Shown: in pieces, positions 1-9,656 of the stretch
Layout: each line of letters starts with the position of its first letter
How positions within the stretch are numbered: position 1 is the first letter of the stretch
Source: Mycolicibacterium sp. CR10
GTDB taxonomy: Bacteria; Actinomycetota; Actinomycetes; Mycobacteriales; Mycobacteriaceae
Direction of reading: 5' to 3'
DNA: 64,000 nucleotides
Assembly: GCF_005222675.1 (NCBI RefSeq)
Contig: NZ_STGE01000049.1
Location: forward strand, 1 to 64,000
Notes under the pieces: generated by a model
The model's input: only the letters and a program-made list of their open reading frames with translations
Told to the model about the DNA's origin: nothing
Databases searched by the model: none
Translations under genes and position numbers: made by a program

Positions 1-2262
1 GGTCTTCGAGTTGCCATCCCAGGACCCGGAGATCGGAACACCACCGATCGGCGCGAAGCCGAGAGTGTCACCACCCTGAGCCAGCGTCGTCAACTTCACC
101 GTCGCACCCGACAGATGCGACGAATCCGTATCCCCGATCGTCGCCGACGACAACACCTTCACCGCTCCCCCACCCAAGGTGAAGGTCGGAGTCCCCACCG
201 TCAGCACCGTAGGCGCATCCGAGAACTTCACTCCCACCAAGACGAACCCCGGGGCGATATTGGCCACCCCGTCAGCGTCGGTGACCGAGATCGTCACGGT
301 GCGCACCAGCAACGCACCCGTGGTCGCGCTGAACGTCACCGCCTTGAGCGCTTCCTCGTACTGCGCCTTGGTCCCCTGACCGATCAACGTCAACGTCTTA
401 CCGTCAGCACTGACCACACCGTCGATCGGATTATCTACCGGCGCAACGTAACCCAGCGTGTCTCCGTCCTGGGCAAACGCCGTGACCTCCAGCACCGCCT
501 TCGACAGATAGTCGGAATCCCCATCAACAATGTCGACGGCCGAGACCACCTTCGCCGGAGCACCACCAAGAGTGAACCCCGGCCCCGAAATCGGCGTCAC
601 CAACGGCGGCAGATGGATCGCCGGAAAGACACCCACCAAGACGAACCCCGGAGCGATGTTCTCCACCTCACGGTCATCGGTGACCGAGATCGTCACGGTG
701 CGCACCAGCAACGCACCCGTGGTCGCGCTGAACGTCACCGCCTTGAGCGCTTCCTCGTACTGCGCCTTGGTCCCCTGACCGATCAACGTCAACGTCTTAC
801 CGTCAGCACTGACCACACCGTCGATCGGATTATCTACCGGCGCAACGTAACCCAGCGTGTCTCCGTCCTGGGCAAACGCCGTGACCTCCAGCACCGCCTT
901 CGACAGATAGTCGGAATCCCCATCAACAATGTCGACGGCCGAGACCACCTTCGCCGGAGCACCACCAAGAGTGAACCCCGGCCCCGAAATCGGCGTCACC
1001 AACGGCGGCAACTTGACCAGTGGGTTGACCACCACGTCGATGTTGACGACCAGGTCATCGGGCTGTGCAAGGCCCAAGGCGCGAGCAATCGAGTGCAGCA
1101 CCTCCTGGACCGTGCCGAGCGCGCCGGTCAGGTGCTCCGTGGAATCGCGGACGATGATCTGAATGGTGTCTGTGCGGGGATCGCCGACAGGCGGCAGGAA
1201 TGGCGTGTAGATGAACTTTCCGGAGATCAGCTCCCTGATCACAACGCCAGTGGGCGGCTGAACGATCTCGTACTTCAGCACGTCACCGTTGGGGTCCACG
1301 GCGTCCAGGGTGATCCAGTAGCTGGCGAGGATCTGTTCTGTCTCCACAGCTTTCGTCAGCACCGGAGTCTTGTTGAAGAACGTGTGGCTGATCTGCCGAC
1401 GCACCCACGCCAACAACGCGTCGAACCACGGCGCCTGTGCGGGTGCCTCCGGGTCCGCGAACGGCGAAACGACATTGGAAACCAGCGCCGAGACCATGCT
1501 GATGGTTTCGACGGATTCCTGCACGTCCGACACCGGCGCCACCGTGCGGGCGGTCGTCACCCCATCAAGCGATACGAGCTCTGTCTGCGGAGCCGCCTCT
1601 TCGCGTTCTTCGCCGCCTACCGTCGATTCGTCGACAGGCTCGGCAAGTTCGTCGGATTCGCGGATTGTGGACGCATCGTCGGTCGGCGCAGGCGCACTGG
1701 ACGTGTCGTTACCACCGGAGGGGCGATCCGCCGGTTCGTCGGCCGGCACGTCGGGGGGCGGCGACGGCGTCTCGTCGTCCTCTTCGAGGTCCGGAGTCGC
1801 AGGCTCGAGTTCTTCCTCGATGGCGTCCGGTTCGACAGAGTCGTTGTCTTCGTCAGCGACGGGGTCATCCACGTCGACGGGATCGGCTTCGTCTGCGCCA
1901 TCGGGATCGGCTTCGTTTGCGTCATCGGCATCCGCGGACGTGTCATCCGAGGGTTCGGACGAACCGGAGGGTGACGGACCGGGATCCGATGACACCGAAC
2001 CGGTGTCTCCTCCGGATTCCGAATTCGTGTCCGCGTAGGCGACACCTGAGGAGTTGGCGACCGCCAGGCCGATTCCGAGAGAAACGGCGAGGGCGCCGAC
2101 TCGGCCGATCTGCGCGGCGTATCTCGAGGGACTGTGGCGTGCGTGCTTCGCCGAACCACGTTGCCCGTCACGGTCGACAAGGCCGCTGGCCGACCAGAAC
2201 TGCCACGCGGCGCCTGCGTCATCCCTGTGCTGGGCACGGTGGCGGGCAGGGGTTGCACACAT
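1..2262 (-). CDS. Large secreted/surface Ig- or cadherin-like repeat protein, C-terminus cut by window edge
   Basis: 754 codons are visible and the frame is still open at base 1. The ATG at 2262 follows a GGAGGA box. The N-terminus begins MCATPARHRA, as in the paralogue at 2840-7609, then a basic stretch and a hydrophobic segment of signal-peptide/TM type (VGALAVSLGIGLAVANSSG). An Asp/Ser/Glu-rich linker follows, then a domain with the motifs DPNGD and FIYTP. Beta-rich repeats of about 133 residues come last, with motifs such as VTISVTD and DGDTLGY. Two repeats are identical at the DNA level (see the repeat entry). The architecture suggests an extracytoplasmic, possibly adhesive protein. No enzyme motif or LPXTG anchor is visible in the part seen. 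The function is not known to me. Confidence 0.8.
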   Translation of the reverse strand, partial: MCATPARHRAQHRDDAGAAWQFWSASGLVDRDGQRGSAKHARHSPSRYAAQIGRVGALAVSLGIGLAVANSSGVAYADTNSESGGDTGSVSSDPGPSPSGSSEPSDDTSADADDANEADPDGADEADPVDVDDPVADEDNDSVEPDAIEEELEPATPDLEEDDETPSPPPDVPADEPADRPSGGNDTSSAPAPTDDASTIRESDELAEPVDESTVGGEEREEAAPQTELVSLDGVTTARTVAPVSDVQESVETISMVSALVSNVVSPFADPEAPAQAPWFDALLAWVRRQISHTFFNKTPVLTKAVETEQILASYWITLDAVDPNGDVLKYEIVQPPTGVVIRELISGKFIYTPFLPPVGDPRTDTIQIIVRDSTEHLTGALGTVQEVLHSIARALGLAQPDDLVVNIDVVVNPLVKLPPLVTPISGPGFTLGGAPAKVVSAVDIVDGDSDYLSKAVLEVTAFAQDGDTLGYVAPVDNPIDGVVSADGKTLTLIGQGTKAQYEEALKAVTFSATTGALLVRTVTISVTDDREVENIAPGFVLVGVFPAIHLPPLVTPISGPGFTLGGAPAKVVSAVDIVDGDSDYLSKAVLEVTAFAQDGDTLGYVAPVDNPIDGVVSADGKTLTLIGQGTKAQYEEALKAVTFSATTGALLVRTVTISVTDADGVANIAPGFVLVGVKFSDAPTVLTVGTPTFTLGGGAVKVLSSATIGDTDSSHLSGATVKLTTLAQGGDTLGFAPIGGVPISGSWDGNSKT
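281..1009. repeat. Tandem duplication, 330-bp identical segments at 399-bp period inside the repeat protein gene
   Basis: Bases 281-610 and 680-1009 read identically by eye. The period is 399 bp, which is 133 codons, so the duplication stays in frame and adds one whole Ig-like repeat. The short segments between the identical blocks (around 611-679) differ, so the two units are not simple copies over the full period. Confidence 0.9.
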
Positions 2263-2839
2263 TCGTCGTCCTCCGTTGCAGTGCCCCCCTTGGTGTCTTG
2301 CCCCGCGAAGTTAGATCAGGAGCGACATTGAGACTGCCGAGGACCACACGCAGCCGTATGCGCACACATTGACACGCAACATCATCACCGCTCCCCGACG
2401 TCTGGATCGCCCATAAGTTTGCTGAGGGCGCACGAATCCTTACAGCGCACACTCAGCACGTGCGAGCTTAAATCAAGATCGTGATGATGGTCACTAAGTT
2501 GGCCAACTTTTTTGCCTCAGCAATTAGCCAGCTACTGCCGATCACAACAATTGAAACAATCACCGCACTTCAGATGGATCTACTGCGCAGCATGGCAAAT
2601 TGTCATTGCCGACAACTTCGACGAAGAAGTTGCTCGGAGTGTCCTTCTGCGGGTCTTGTCGACCGGTCAACTCCGGTATCCGATCGACCCCTGCCGACAT
2701 AGCGAAGGGATGGCATCGACCGGCATCCGGGTTCGCGAAAATTTCATCATCTCTCCCAAAATGACTGGGCCCGGACGCGCCCGCGGCTGCCGGCGACCGT
2801 GCCCGCTCCACCTCGAAGCACCCCGGTTGGTGGCCAGCT
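2263..2839. promoter_or_regulatory. Gene-free 577-bp leader upstream of the first repeat protein
   Basis: No convincing gene is seen; the short ORFs here lack ribosome sites and family features. The stretch separates the end of one paralogue from the start of the other and is more AT-rich than its neighbours in 2450-2640. It carries CCGCTCCCCGACGT at 2388-2401 and GGCATCCGGGTTCGCG at 2722-2737. Both have near-copies at similar distances upstream of the second paralogue, so it is probably the 5' regulatory region of the first gene. Confidence 0.5.
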
Positions 2840-5800
2840 CTAGATCAGGGTGACCACCAGCTGCAGGGTTGCGGTGTTACTGGTTGCACCCTGCTGGTCT
2901 GTCGTGACGAACTCGATGGTGCGGGTGTTGAAGTTCAACAGAGTGCCAGAGAACTCCAGTGAGTTGAGCACGCTCTGATACTGGGCAACCGTGGCTTGTC
3001 CGCTCAGCGTGATCACTCCTGTGCTGTTGCCCGACAGGGTGATCGAAGCTGCCGCAGCAGCACTGGAGCTGACCTCGAGGAAGTCATTCGAACCTGCATT
3101 CGCAGAGATCCTGATCACCGCGCCCTGGAGATAGGACGACGAGTCCACGATCAGCGGCACCGGTATCAGTGATAGCGACAGAACCGCGAGTGTCTGGCTG
3201 TACACGCCTGCCAACGCCGAGGGTGTGAGGATCGGGGCCGCATTCGCCTGAACGGCGGGGGGTAGCGATTTTGTTGCGCTCGTGACGTTTTGGGAGTCGG
3301 TGACCGTGAACGTGATGGTCCTGATTGCAGTCGCAGCGGTCCCGCTTGACGCGAATGTCACCGATCGCAGTGCCTGCTGATAGTCCGCCAATGACGCGGT
3401 GCCCGTGAACGTCAGCACGCCGGTGCCGGCCACATAAGTGCCACCGATGCCACCCGGCGCCGTGAAACCCAGTATCTCCCCTGCGACCGGGCCACCCACG
3501 ATGGACACCACCGCACCCGACATGTTCGTCGAGTCCACATCGAGCAGCCTCAAACCGGAATCCACCGTAACCGCCGAATTGCCCGCTGTATAAGACACAT
3601 TGACCAGCGAGGTGGCTACGACCGGCGCTACTGCGGCGGGAATCCCCAAGACCGTGACCACCGTGGACGCCGGTGCGCTTTCACCGCCGGAGGAGTCAGT
3701 GACGGTGAACAAGATCGATGTCAGCGCCGCGTCCGGCGAGGTGAACGTCACCGATCCGAGCAACTGCCGGTAAGCCGCCAGCGACGCCGCACCGGTGAAC
3801 GTCACCGACCCCGCATCTTCCAACGCGGTCACCCCGGCCGGCAGCGATCCGTAGCCCAGAAGCTGGCCAGCGGCCGGATCGCCGATCGTGACGGTGGCTG
3901 AGGACAATTGGGTCGAATCCAGATCGGTGATGGCCACCACCGGGCTGACCGTAACCGCCGACCCGGCGGTGCCCGCGGCCACCGGAGCGGTCACCACCAA
4001 CGGCGCCACCACGGCTGGAACAGCGAGCAGCGTGATGACTGTTGATGCCGGCGCGCTTTCACGACCGGTGGGATCGGTGACCGTGAACAGGATTGAGGTC
4101 AGCGTCGCATCCGGCGAGGTGAACGTCACCGATCCCAGCAACTGACGGTAGGTCGCCAGCGAGGCCAGTCCGGTGAAGGTCACCGAGCCGGCACCGGCGG
4201 CAGCGGTGATCCCTCCAGGCAGCGTGCCATAGCCGAGAACCTGCCCGGGTGAGGGATCGGTGATCGTCACCGTCGCCGAACCCAACTGAGTTGAGTCCAG
4301 ATCGGTGATCAAAACCACCGGGCTCACCGTCACCGCCGACCCGGCGGTGCCCGCAGCCACTGGGGCCGTCACCACCAACGGCGCCACCGCTGCCGGCACG
4401 CCCAACACAGTGACCACCGTGGACGCTGGAATACTCTCGCGACCTGTGGAATCCGTGACCGTGAACAGAATCGACGCCAACGTCGCATCCGGCGAGGTGA
4501 ACGTCACCGACGACAGCAACTGGCGATACGTCGCCAGCGACGCCGCACCGGTGAACGTCACCGACGATGTACCGGCATTGAATCCAGTGGTCGAGATGCC
4601 GCCCGGCAGCGAGCCGAAACCCAAGACTTGCCCAACGGCCGGATCGCTGATCGTCACCGTCGCCGAACCCAACTGTGAGGAGTCGAGGTCGGTGATGAGT
4701 ACCACCGGGCTGACCGTGATCGGTGATCCGGCGGTTCCCGCGGCCACCGGGGTGGTCACCACCAACGGCGCTATTACCGCCGGGATACTCAACGCAGTGA
4801 CCACCGTGGACGCTGGAATACTCTCGCGGCCTGTGGAATCCGTGACGGTGAAGAGAATCGACGTCAGGGTCGCATCCGGCGAGGTGAACGTGACCGATCC
4901 GAGCAACTGACGGTAGGTCGCCAGCGATGCCAGGCCGGTAAAGGTCACCGAGCCTGCACCGGCCGCCGCCGTGATCCCTCCAGGCAGCGTGCCATAGCCG
5001 AGAACCTGCCCCGGTGAAGGATCGGTGATCGTCACCGTCGCCGAAGCCAACTGGGGCGAATCCAGGTCTGTGATCAACACCACCGGGCTCACCGTCACCG
5101 CCGAACCGGCCGTACCCACAGCGACCGGAGCGGTCACCACGAGCGGCGCGACAGCCACCGGGATACCCAACACCGTGACTGCCGTGGCCGAGGGCAGGCT
5201 CACGTTGCCCTGAGAATCGGTGACCTCGAACAGAATTGCGGAGATCCCCACCGTGGGTGAGGTCAGGGTCAGCGAGGACAGCAGTTGGCGGTAGGCCGCC
5301 AGCGACGCGGTGCCGGTGAACGTCACCGAGCCCGCCCCCGCGACCGCGGTGATTCCGGCGGGCAGCGTCCCGTAACCCAGCACCTGTCCCGCAGCAGGGT
5401 CGGTGATCGTCACCGTCGCCGACGACAGCTCCGGCGAGTCCAGGTCGGTGATCAGCACGACCGGGCTCACCGTCACCGCCGAACCGGTCAAGCCCGCGGC
5501 CACAGGGACGGTCACCACCAACGGCGCCACCACGGCGGGCAGACCCAGGACCGTCACGATCGTCGCCGACGTCAGACTCTCATTGTCGTCAATGTCTGTG
5601 ACGGTGAACAGAATCGACGTCAGAGCGGCCGTGGGCGAGGTGAACGTCACCGAGGACAACAACTGTCGGTAGTCCGCCAGCGAGGCGGTGCCGGTGAACG
5701 TCACCGAGCCCGCCCCCGCGACCGTGGTGATTCCGGCGGGCAGCGTCCCGTAACCCAGCACCTGTCCCGCAGCAGGGTCGGTGATCGTCACCGTCGCCGA

Positions 5801-7609
5801 TGACAGCTGGGTCGAATCCAGATCGGTGATCAGCACCACGGGGCTCACCGTCAGCTGCGTGCCGGTCGTACCGGCCGCAACCGGTGCGGTGACCACCAAC
5901 GGCGCCACCGCTACGGGGAGACCCAGAACCGTGACGATCGTCGCCACCGGAACACTGCTGTTGTCCTGAGAATCGGTCACCGTGAACACAATCGACGTCA
6001 ACGCGATGTCCGGCGAGGTGAATGTCACCGAGGACAACAACTGTCGGTACGCGGCCAGCGACGCGGTGCCGGTGAACGTCACCGACGCGGTTTCTGCATC
6101 GAAGCCAGCTGTCGAGATTCCGGTCGGGAGGGTGCCGTAGCCCAGGACCTGCCTGGCAGCCGCATCGGTGATCGTCACTGTGGCCGAGGTCAACTCAGTG
6201 GAGTCCAGATCGGTGATCACGACAATCGGGCTGACCGTGACGGGCGACCCGGTTGTGCCCAGTGCCGCCGGCACCGTCACTACTACCGGGGGCAACTCGA
6301 CTATGGGGGTGGCGATGACGGGAATCGTGACGGTCACGTCGTCGGGTTCGGCAAGTCCGATCCATCGGGACAAGCTGTGAAACACACCCTGGATGAGACC
6401 GATCAAGCCTTTGAGGTGCTCGCCCGAGTCGCTGATGACAACCTGGAAACTGTCGACCAGAGGCGCGCCTGTGACGGGGATCTTCGGTGTGTAGATGAAA
6501 TCGCCGGTGAGCGGATCCCGGATCACGATCCCGTTGGTCGGCTGAATGATCGTGTAGCTCAGCGGGTCGCCGTTGGGGTCGTAGTCGTGAAGGTCGATCA
6601 GGACCTGGCCGGTGACGATCTGGGTGCTTTCGATGGGCCCCCACACCGGCGACTCGTTGAAGAACGTGTGGACGATCTGGCGACGCACCCACGCCAGCAA
6701 CGCGTCGAACCACGGAGTGGGTGCAGGCGCGTTGGGATCCGCGAAAGGCGAGACGACAGTGGACACCAACGCGGAGACGAGATTAACGGTCTCAACACTG
6801 TCCTCGGCAGGCGCGACGGTCGCCATGACGGGCACCGTCGGATCAGGCGCCAGATCCGTTGACATTGTGGTAGTTCTCGCGGAGATCAAGAGCGAAGGAT
6901 CGGCCGTCGGTTCGAGTCCGTCGGTGACGGCTGCGTCGCTCAGAGGTTCAGGAGCCACCTCGTCGTCACTTCTGGTCACGTTCGACGCGTCCGGAACCTC
7001 ACCCGACGCTCCGGGGTGGTTGTCCGGTGTCGAGGGCTCGGCTATCGGCTCGGCCGGGATGCCATCCGCCGTCTGTTCCTCAGCCGACGGAGGTTGTGTC
7101 TCCTCCATGGGTTCCGCCTCGGGAACCTCAGGGTTCTGCTGCCCCGGCTCCTCGGCCGGCTCGTCGGTGTTGGCATCGGCCGCGACGAGTGTGTCGTTGT
7201 CCCCCGACAGTTCCTCAACGTCTAGTTCCCCAGCGTCTAATTCCTCAGCCTTCTCCTCGTCGTCCGATTCTTCTTCGTCGTTTTCGTTCGAGGACTGTTG
7301 CGCGTCGGCTCTCGACTCGGCAGAGGTGTCGTCGGAGTCGGGTCCGGTGGAGGAGACCGATGAATCCGGATCGATGTCGGCACGCGCCAGTCCGGCTGAA
7401 TTCGCCACCGCAAGACCGACGCCCAGTGACACGGCGAGCGCGCCGACCCTGCCAATGGGAGTGCGGTACTTCGGGACATCTCTGCGTTGATGCCTGGGCG
7501 TCCCGTTCTGCGGGCTTCCGCCAGCCGAATCCGTCGGTGCCCAGAATCCTCGCTTGGGCTCAGACGCGCTCAGGCGTGCAGCGCGATGACGGGCGGGAGT
7601 TGCGCACAT
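2840..7609 (-). CDS. Giant Ig/cadherin-like repeat surface protein (1589 aa)
   Basis: The ATG at 7609 follows a GGAGGA box. Residues 1-80 hold a basic N-terminus and a hydrophobic export segment (GALAVSLGVGLAVANS). Residues about 80-240 form an extremely acidic Ser/Asp/Glu/Pro linker. About 310-440 is a domain with DPNGD and FIYTP motifs shared with the paralogue at 1-2262. From about 440, seven closely related repeats of about 125 residues follow, each with VTVSPVV, ITDLDS, GQVLGYG, SVTFTG and FTVTDS motifs. Two divergent repeats end the protein. There is no sorting signal or C-terminal membrane segment. The family resembles bacterial cadherin-like/Ig repeats, so an outer-envelope or secreted adhesive role is inferred. 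Repeat number may vary between strains. Confidence 0.9.
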   Translation of the reverse strand: MCATPARHRAARLSASEPKRGFWAPTDSAGGSPQNGTPRHQRRDVPKYRTPIGRVGALAVSLGVGLAVANSAGLARADIDPDSSVSSTGPDSDDTSAESRADAQQSSNENDEEESDDEEKAEELDAGELDVEELSGDNDTLVAADANTDEPAEEPGQQNPEVPEAEPMEETQPPSAEEQTADGIPAEPIAEPSTPDNHPGASGEVPDASNVTRSDDEVAPEPLSDAAVTDGLEPTADPSLLISARTTTMSTDLAPDPTVPVMATVAPAEDSVETVNLVSALVSTVVSPFADPNAPAPTPWFDALLAWVRRQIVHTFFNESPVWGPIESTQIVTGQVLIDLHDYDPNGDPLSYTIIQPTNGIVIRDPLTGDFIYTPKIPVTGAPLVDSFQVVISDSGEHLKGLIGLIQGVFHSLSRWIGLAEPDDVTVTIPVIATPIVELPPVVVTVPAALGTTGSPVTVSPIVVITDLDSTELTSATVTITDAAARQVLGYGTLPTGISTAGFDAETASVTFTGTASLAAYRQLLSSVTFTSPDIALTSIVFTVTDSQDNSSVPVATIVTVLGLPVAVAPLVVTAPVAAGTTGTQLTVSPVVLITDLDSTQLSSATVTITDPAAGQVLGYGTLPAGITTVAGAGSVTFTGTASLADYRQLLSSVTFTSPTAALTSILFTVTDIDDNESLTSATIVTVLGLPAVVAPLVVTVPVAAGLTGSAVTVSPVVLITDLDSPELSSATVTITDPAAGQVLGYGTLPAGITAVAGAGSVTFTGTASLAAYRQLLSSLTLTSPTVGISAILFEVTDSQGNVSLPSATAVTVLGIPVAVAPLVVTAPVAVGTAGSAVTVSPVVLITDLDSPQLASATVTITDPSPGQVLGYGTLPGGITAAAGAGSVTFTGLASLATYRQLLGSVTFTSPDATLTSILFTVTDSTGRESIPASTVVTALSIPAVIAPLVVTTPVAAGTAGSPITVSPVVLITDLDSSQLGSATVTISDPAVGQVLGFGSLPGGISTTGFNAGTSSVTFTGAASLATYRQLLSSVTFTSPDATLASILFTVTDSTGRESIPASTVVTVLGVPAAVAPLVVTAPVAAGTAGSAVTVSPVVLITDLDSTQLGSATVTITDPSPGQVLGYGTLPGGITAAAGAGSVTFTGLASLATYRQLLGSVTFTSPDATLTSILFTVTDPTGRESAPASTVITLLAVPAVVAPLVVTAPVAAGTAGSAVTVSPVVAITDLDSTQLSSATVTIGDPAAGQLLGYGSLPAGVTALEDAGSVTFTGAASLAAYRQLLGSVTFTSPDAALTSILFTVTDSSGGESAPASTVVTVLGIPAAVAPVVATSLVNVSYTAGNSAVTVDSGLRLLDVDSTNMSGAVVSIVGGPVAGEILGFTAPGGIGGTYVAGTGVLTFTGTASLADYQQALRSVTFASSGTAATAIRTITFTVTDSQNVTSATKSLPPAVQANAAPILTPSALAGVYSQTLAVLSLSLIPVPLIVDSSSYLQGAVIRISANAGSNDFLEVSSSAAAAASITLSGNSTGVITLSGQATVAQYQSVLNSLEFSGTLLNFNTRTIEFVTTDQQGATSNTATLQLVVTLI

Positions 7610-8303
7610 ACCGGGTCCTCCGTTTGCTCAGCCTGCAACACCCACATGGTTGACTGTGTGCGTGCCCCTACGGAAGGAGGTACACCTGGCTTAACGGGGA
7701 TCGTGGGCCGCATCGTGCACCCACCACATACATGCGAAGCGTCATTTCCGCTCCCCAACGTGCCCGCACCACATGAGATATTGGTTAGCTGAGCGAACAC
7801 ACCGCAGCATTGAACACGCTCACTAATGAGAGACTAAGTGAATAACGTGACCCAGATCACTATCTTGATCATTGTGCTTTCAATATCAAACAGATGGCTA
7901 CCGTCGGACGGAACATCCGAGCAATATTTTGCACTTCACAGCCATATTCAGCACTACTAGCAAATAACCGCCCGCGAAAAAAAGCTGAGACCCTGGCGGC
8001 GAAAATGGATACCGAGCTCTCGTCTGAGCGAAAAGAATCACTGCCAAGTGGTGACAGTGGATGCCATATTTCACCCAGTGGCGTAATGGCATCCGGGTTC
8101 GCGCAGTACCGCAACTGGGCGGCTGTCCTGACACCACACTTCGCATCCCTCACGGTGTCGACTCGCCACTGTCGGCAAGGCGGCGCTGCCGCTGCGGCCC
8201 GGTCCGGATCTCAGCTGCCTGACTACTTCGACCACAGCGATTACGCACTCAATCGGTGTTTGCTAGAGCGATGACGCCGACTCGGGCCCAGTAGCGTCGG
8301 AGC
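7610..8303. promoter_or_regulatory. Gene-free 694-bp leader upstream of the second repeat protein
   Basis: No credible coding region is seen. It is AT-rich for this genome around 7780-8000. It contains CCGCTCCCCAACGT at 7748-7761 and GGCATCCGGGTTCGCG at 8088-8103, matching elements upstream of the paralogue in the same order and at similar distances (139 and 479 bp here, 126 and 460 bp there). It also includes the leaderless promoter of the plus-strand gene at 8304. Confidence 0.5.
8292..8297 (+). promoter_or_regulatory. -10 box TAGCGT of a leaderless promoter
   Basis: TAGCGT lies 6 nt before the ATG at 8304, the spacing expected if transcription starts at the start codon. Confidence 0.5.
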
Positions 8304-8654
8304 ATGAGCGTCAACCGTGTTGTGCCCATCGTGTCGGTCCGAGATCTCGGAAGCGCCGTCGAGACCTACCAGGCCATCTTCGGCCTCGAGGTGGTGATGA
8401 ATCACGGTTGGATCGCCACGCTTGCCGACCGGGATCGCCGTCATCAGGTCAGCCTCTTGACCGACGATGCGACGGCAGCCGTCAACCCGTCGGTGTCCGT
8501 CGAGGTCGACGATGTGGACGCCGCACATGCGGCAGCGGTGGCCGCAGGCCTGGAGATCGTGCATCCACTCGCCGACGAGGAGTGGGGAGTCCGGCGGTTC
8601 TTCTTCGCCGACGGTTCAGGCAACATCGTCAACGTCCTGAGCCATAAAGACTGA
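8304..8654 (+). CDS. VOC superfamily (glyoxalase/bleomycin-resistance-like) protein
   Basis: A 116-aa protein of the usual single-module VOC size. The N-terminus (VVPIVSVRDLGSAVETYQAI) is the typical first beta-alpha unit with a residue FGLEV strand. The C-terminal half has WGVRRFFFADGSGNIVNVL, the typical last strand with a DGSGN turn. The family comprises metal-dependent isomerases, dioxygenases and antibiotic-binding proteins. The substrate cannot be told, and metal-ligand positions are not obvious by eye. The start is set by a leaderless TAGCGT -10 box. It is convergent with the next gene, 9 bp apart. Confidence 0.8.
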   Translation: MSVNRVVPIVSVRDLGSAVETYQAIFGLEVVMNHGWIATLADRDRRHQVSLLTDDATAAVNPSVSVEVDDVDAAHAAAVAAGLEIVHPLADEEWGVRRFFFADGSGNIVNVLSHKD

Positions 8655-8663
8655 TCGCGAGGC

Positions 8664-9656
8664 TCACGACAACGCCGGGATGACCTCCCGCTCGAAGAGC
8701 TCGATACCTGAGCGGTCGTAGGCCGCCTCAGGGAAGTAGCAGATCACGTACTCACAGCCGAGATCACGAAGCTTCTGAATCGACTCGACGAGTTGTTCCG
8801 GGGTGCCGCTGCCGGCCTGGGGCGTACTCATCGAGTTCAGCATGGCGTCGGCCGCCGCATCCCCGGTGAGCCCACTGATCCGGGACCGCACCCGGGCCAG
8901 CCGATCCTTGACGTCGGACTCCGAGGTGCCGACCACCGCGTTGATGTTCGCCGAGCGGACAATCGCGCCGAAATCGGTGCCGACGTCACGACAGTGGTCG
9001 GCAAGCACCTCCGACTTGTGCGCGAACCCCTCCGGTTCGGAGGTGAAGTTGGTGTACTGGGCGTACTTCGCCGCGATGCGCAGCGTGACCTTCTCGCCAC
9101 CACCTGCGATCCACAGCGGAATACCTTCCTGCTGAAGCGGTTTCGGCGCCACAATCGCCCCGTCGACCTGGTAGTGCTTGCCGTTGAGCGTCACGGCGCC
9201 GTCCCGCCACGCGTCACGCATGATCTGCACGCCTTCGTCGAGCCGCGCCAGCCGCACGCCTGCCGACGGGAACCCGTACCCGTAGGCGCGCCACTCGTGC
9301 TCGTACCAGCCGCCGCCGATACCCATCTGGACGCGGCCACCGGAGATGATGTCGGCCGTGGCCGCGACCTTGGCCAGATAGGCGGGGTTGCGGTAACTCA
9401 TCGCCGTACACATCTGGCCGAGCTTGATCCGCGAGGTGCTGGCCGCGTAGGCGGCCATCAGCGACCACGCCTCGTGGGTGGCCTCGTTCGTCGGCATGGG
9501 GACGGTGTGGAAGTGGTCGTAGACCCACAACGAATCCCACACTCCGCCGTCATCGACGTACGTGGCGAGGTCGCGCATCACCTCCCACTGGTTTGCGGTG
9601 GGGATATCCACCAGATCGAGTCGCCAACCTTGCGGGATGAAGAGTCCGAAGCGCAC
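8664..9656 (-). CDS. LLM-class F420-dependent oxidoreductase
   Basis: About 330 aa from GTG 9656. The N-terminal RFGLFIPQGWRLDL strand, the WDSLWVYDHF segment, and the GRVQMGIGGGWYEHEWRAYG block are hallmarks of mycobacterial luciferase-like F420-dependent oxidoreductases (TIM barrel). An upstream TTG at 9686 would add ten residues. I prefer GTG 9656 because TACAGT lies 8 nt upstream as a leaderless -10 box and RFGLF is the usual family beginning. The substrate is unknown. It is on the same strand as the acyl-CoA ligase and GlxA-type regulator behind it, but with an 113-bp gap. Confidence 0.8.
   Translation of the reverse strand: MRFGLFIPQGWRLDLVDIPTANQWEVMRDLATYVDDGGVWDSLWVYDHFHTVPMPTNEATHEAWSLMAAYAASTSRIKLGQMCTAMSYRNPAYLAKVAATADIISGGRVQMGIGGGWYEHEWRAYGYGFPSAGVRLARLDEGVQIMRDAWRDGAVTLNGKHYQVDGAIVAPKPLQQEGIPLWIAGGGEKVTLRIAAKYAQYTNFTSEPEGFAHKSEVLADHCRDVGTDFGAIVRSANINAVVGTSESDVKDRLARVRSRISGLTGDAAADAMLNSMSTPQAGSGTPEQLVESIQKLRDLGCEYVICYFPEAAYDRSGIELFEREVIPALS

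Noticed and set aside
115..1974. Long plus-strand open frame opposite the first repeat protein
   Set aside because: Arg/His-rich translation, no ribosome site, mirror of a GC-rich repetitive gene on the minus strand. The minus frame has a signal segment and repeats shared with its paralogue.
5285..5803. 172-codon Arg/His-rich plus-strand frame inside the repeat gene
   Set aside because: Its repeats simply mirror the minus-strand protein repeats; no start signal.
2840..7609. Possible CRISPR or satellite array suggested by regular repeats
   Set aside because: The period of about 375 bp is protein-domain sized, in frame, and has no short direct repeats with unique spacers. No CRISPR array or cas gene was seen anywhere in the window.
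7487..7792. 101-codon plus-strand frame upstream of the second repeat protein
   Set aside because: It overlaps the N-terminus of the giant gene antisense, has no ribosome site and looks random in composition.
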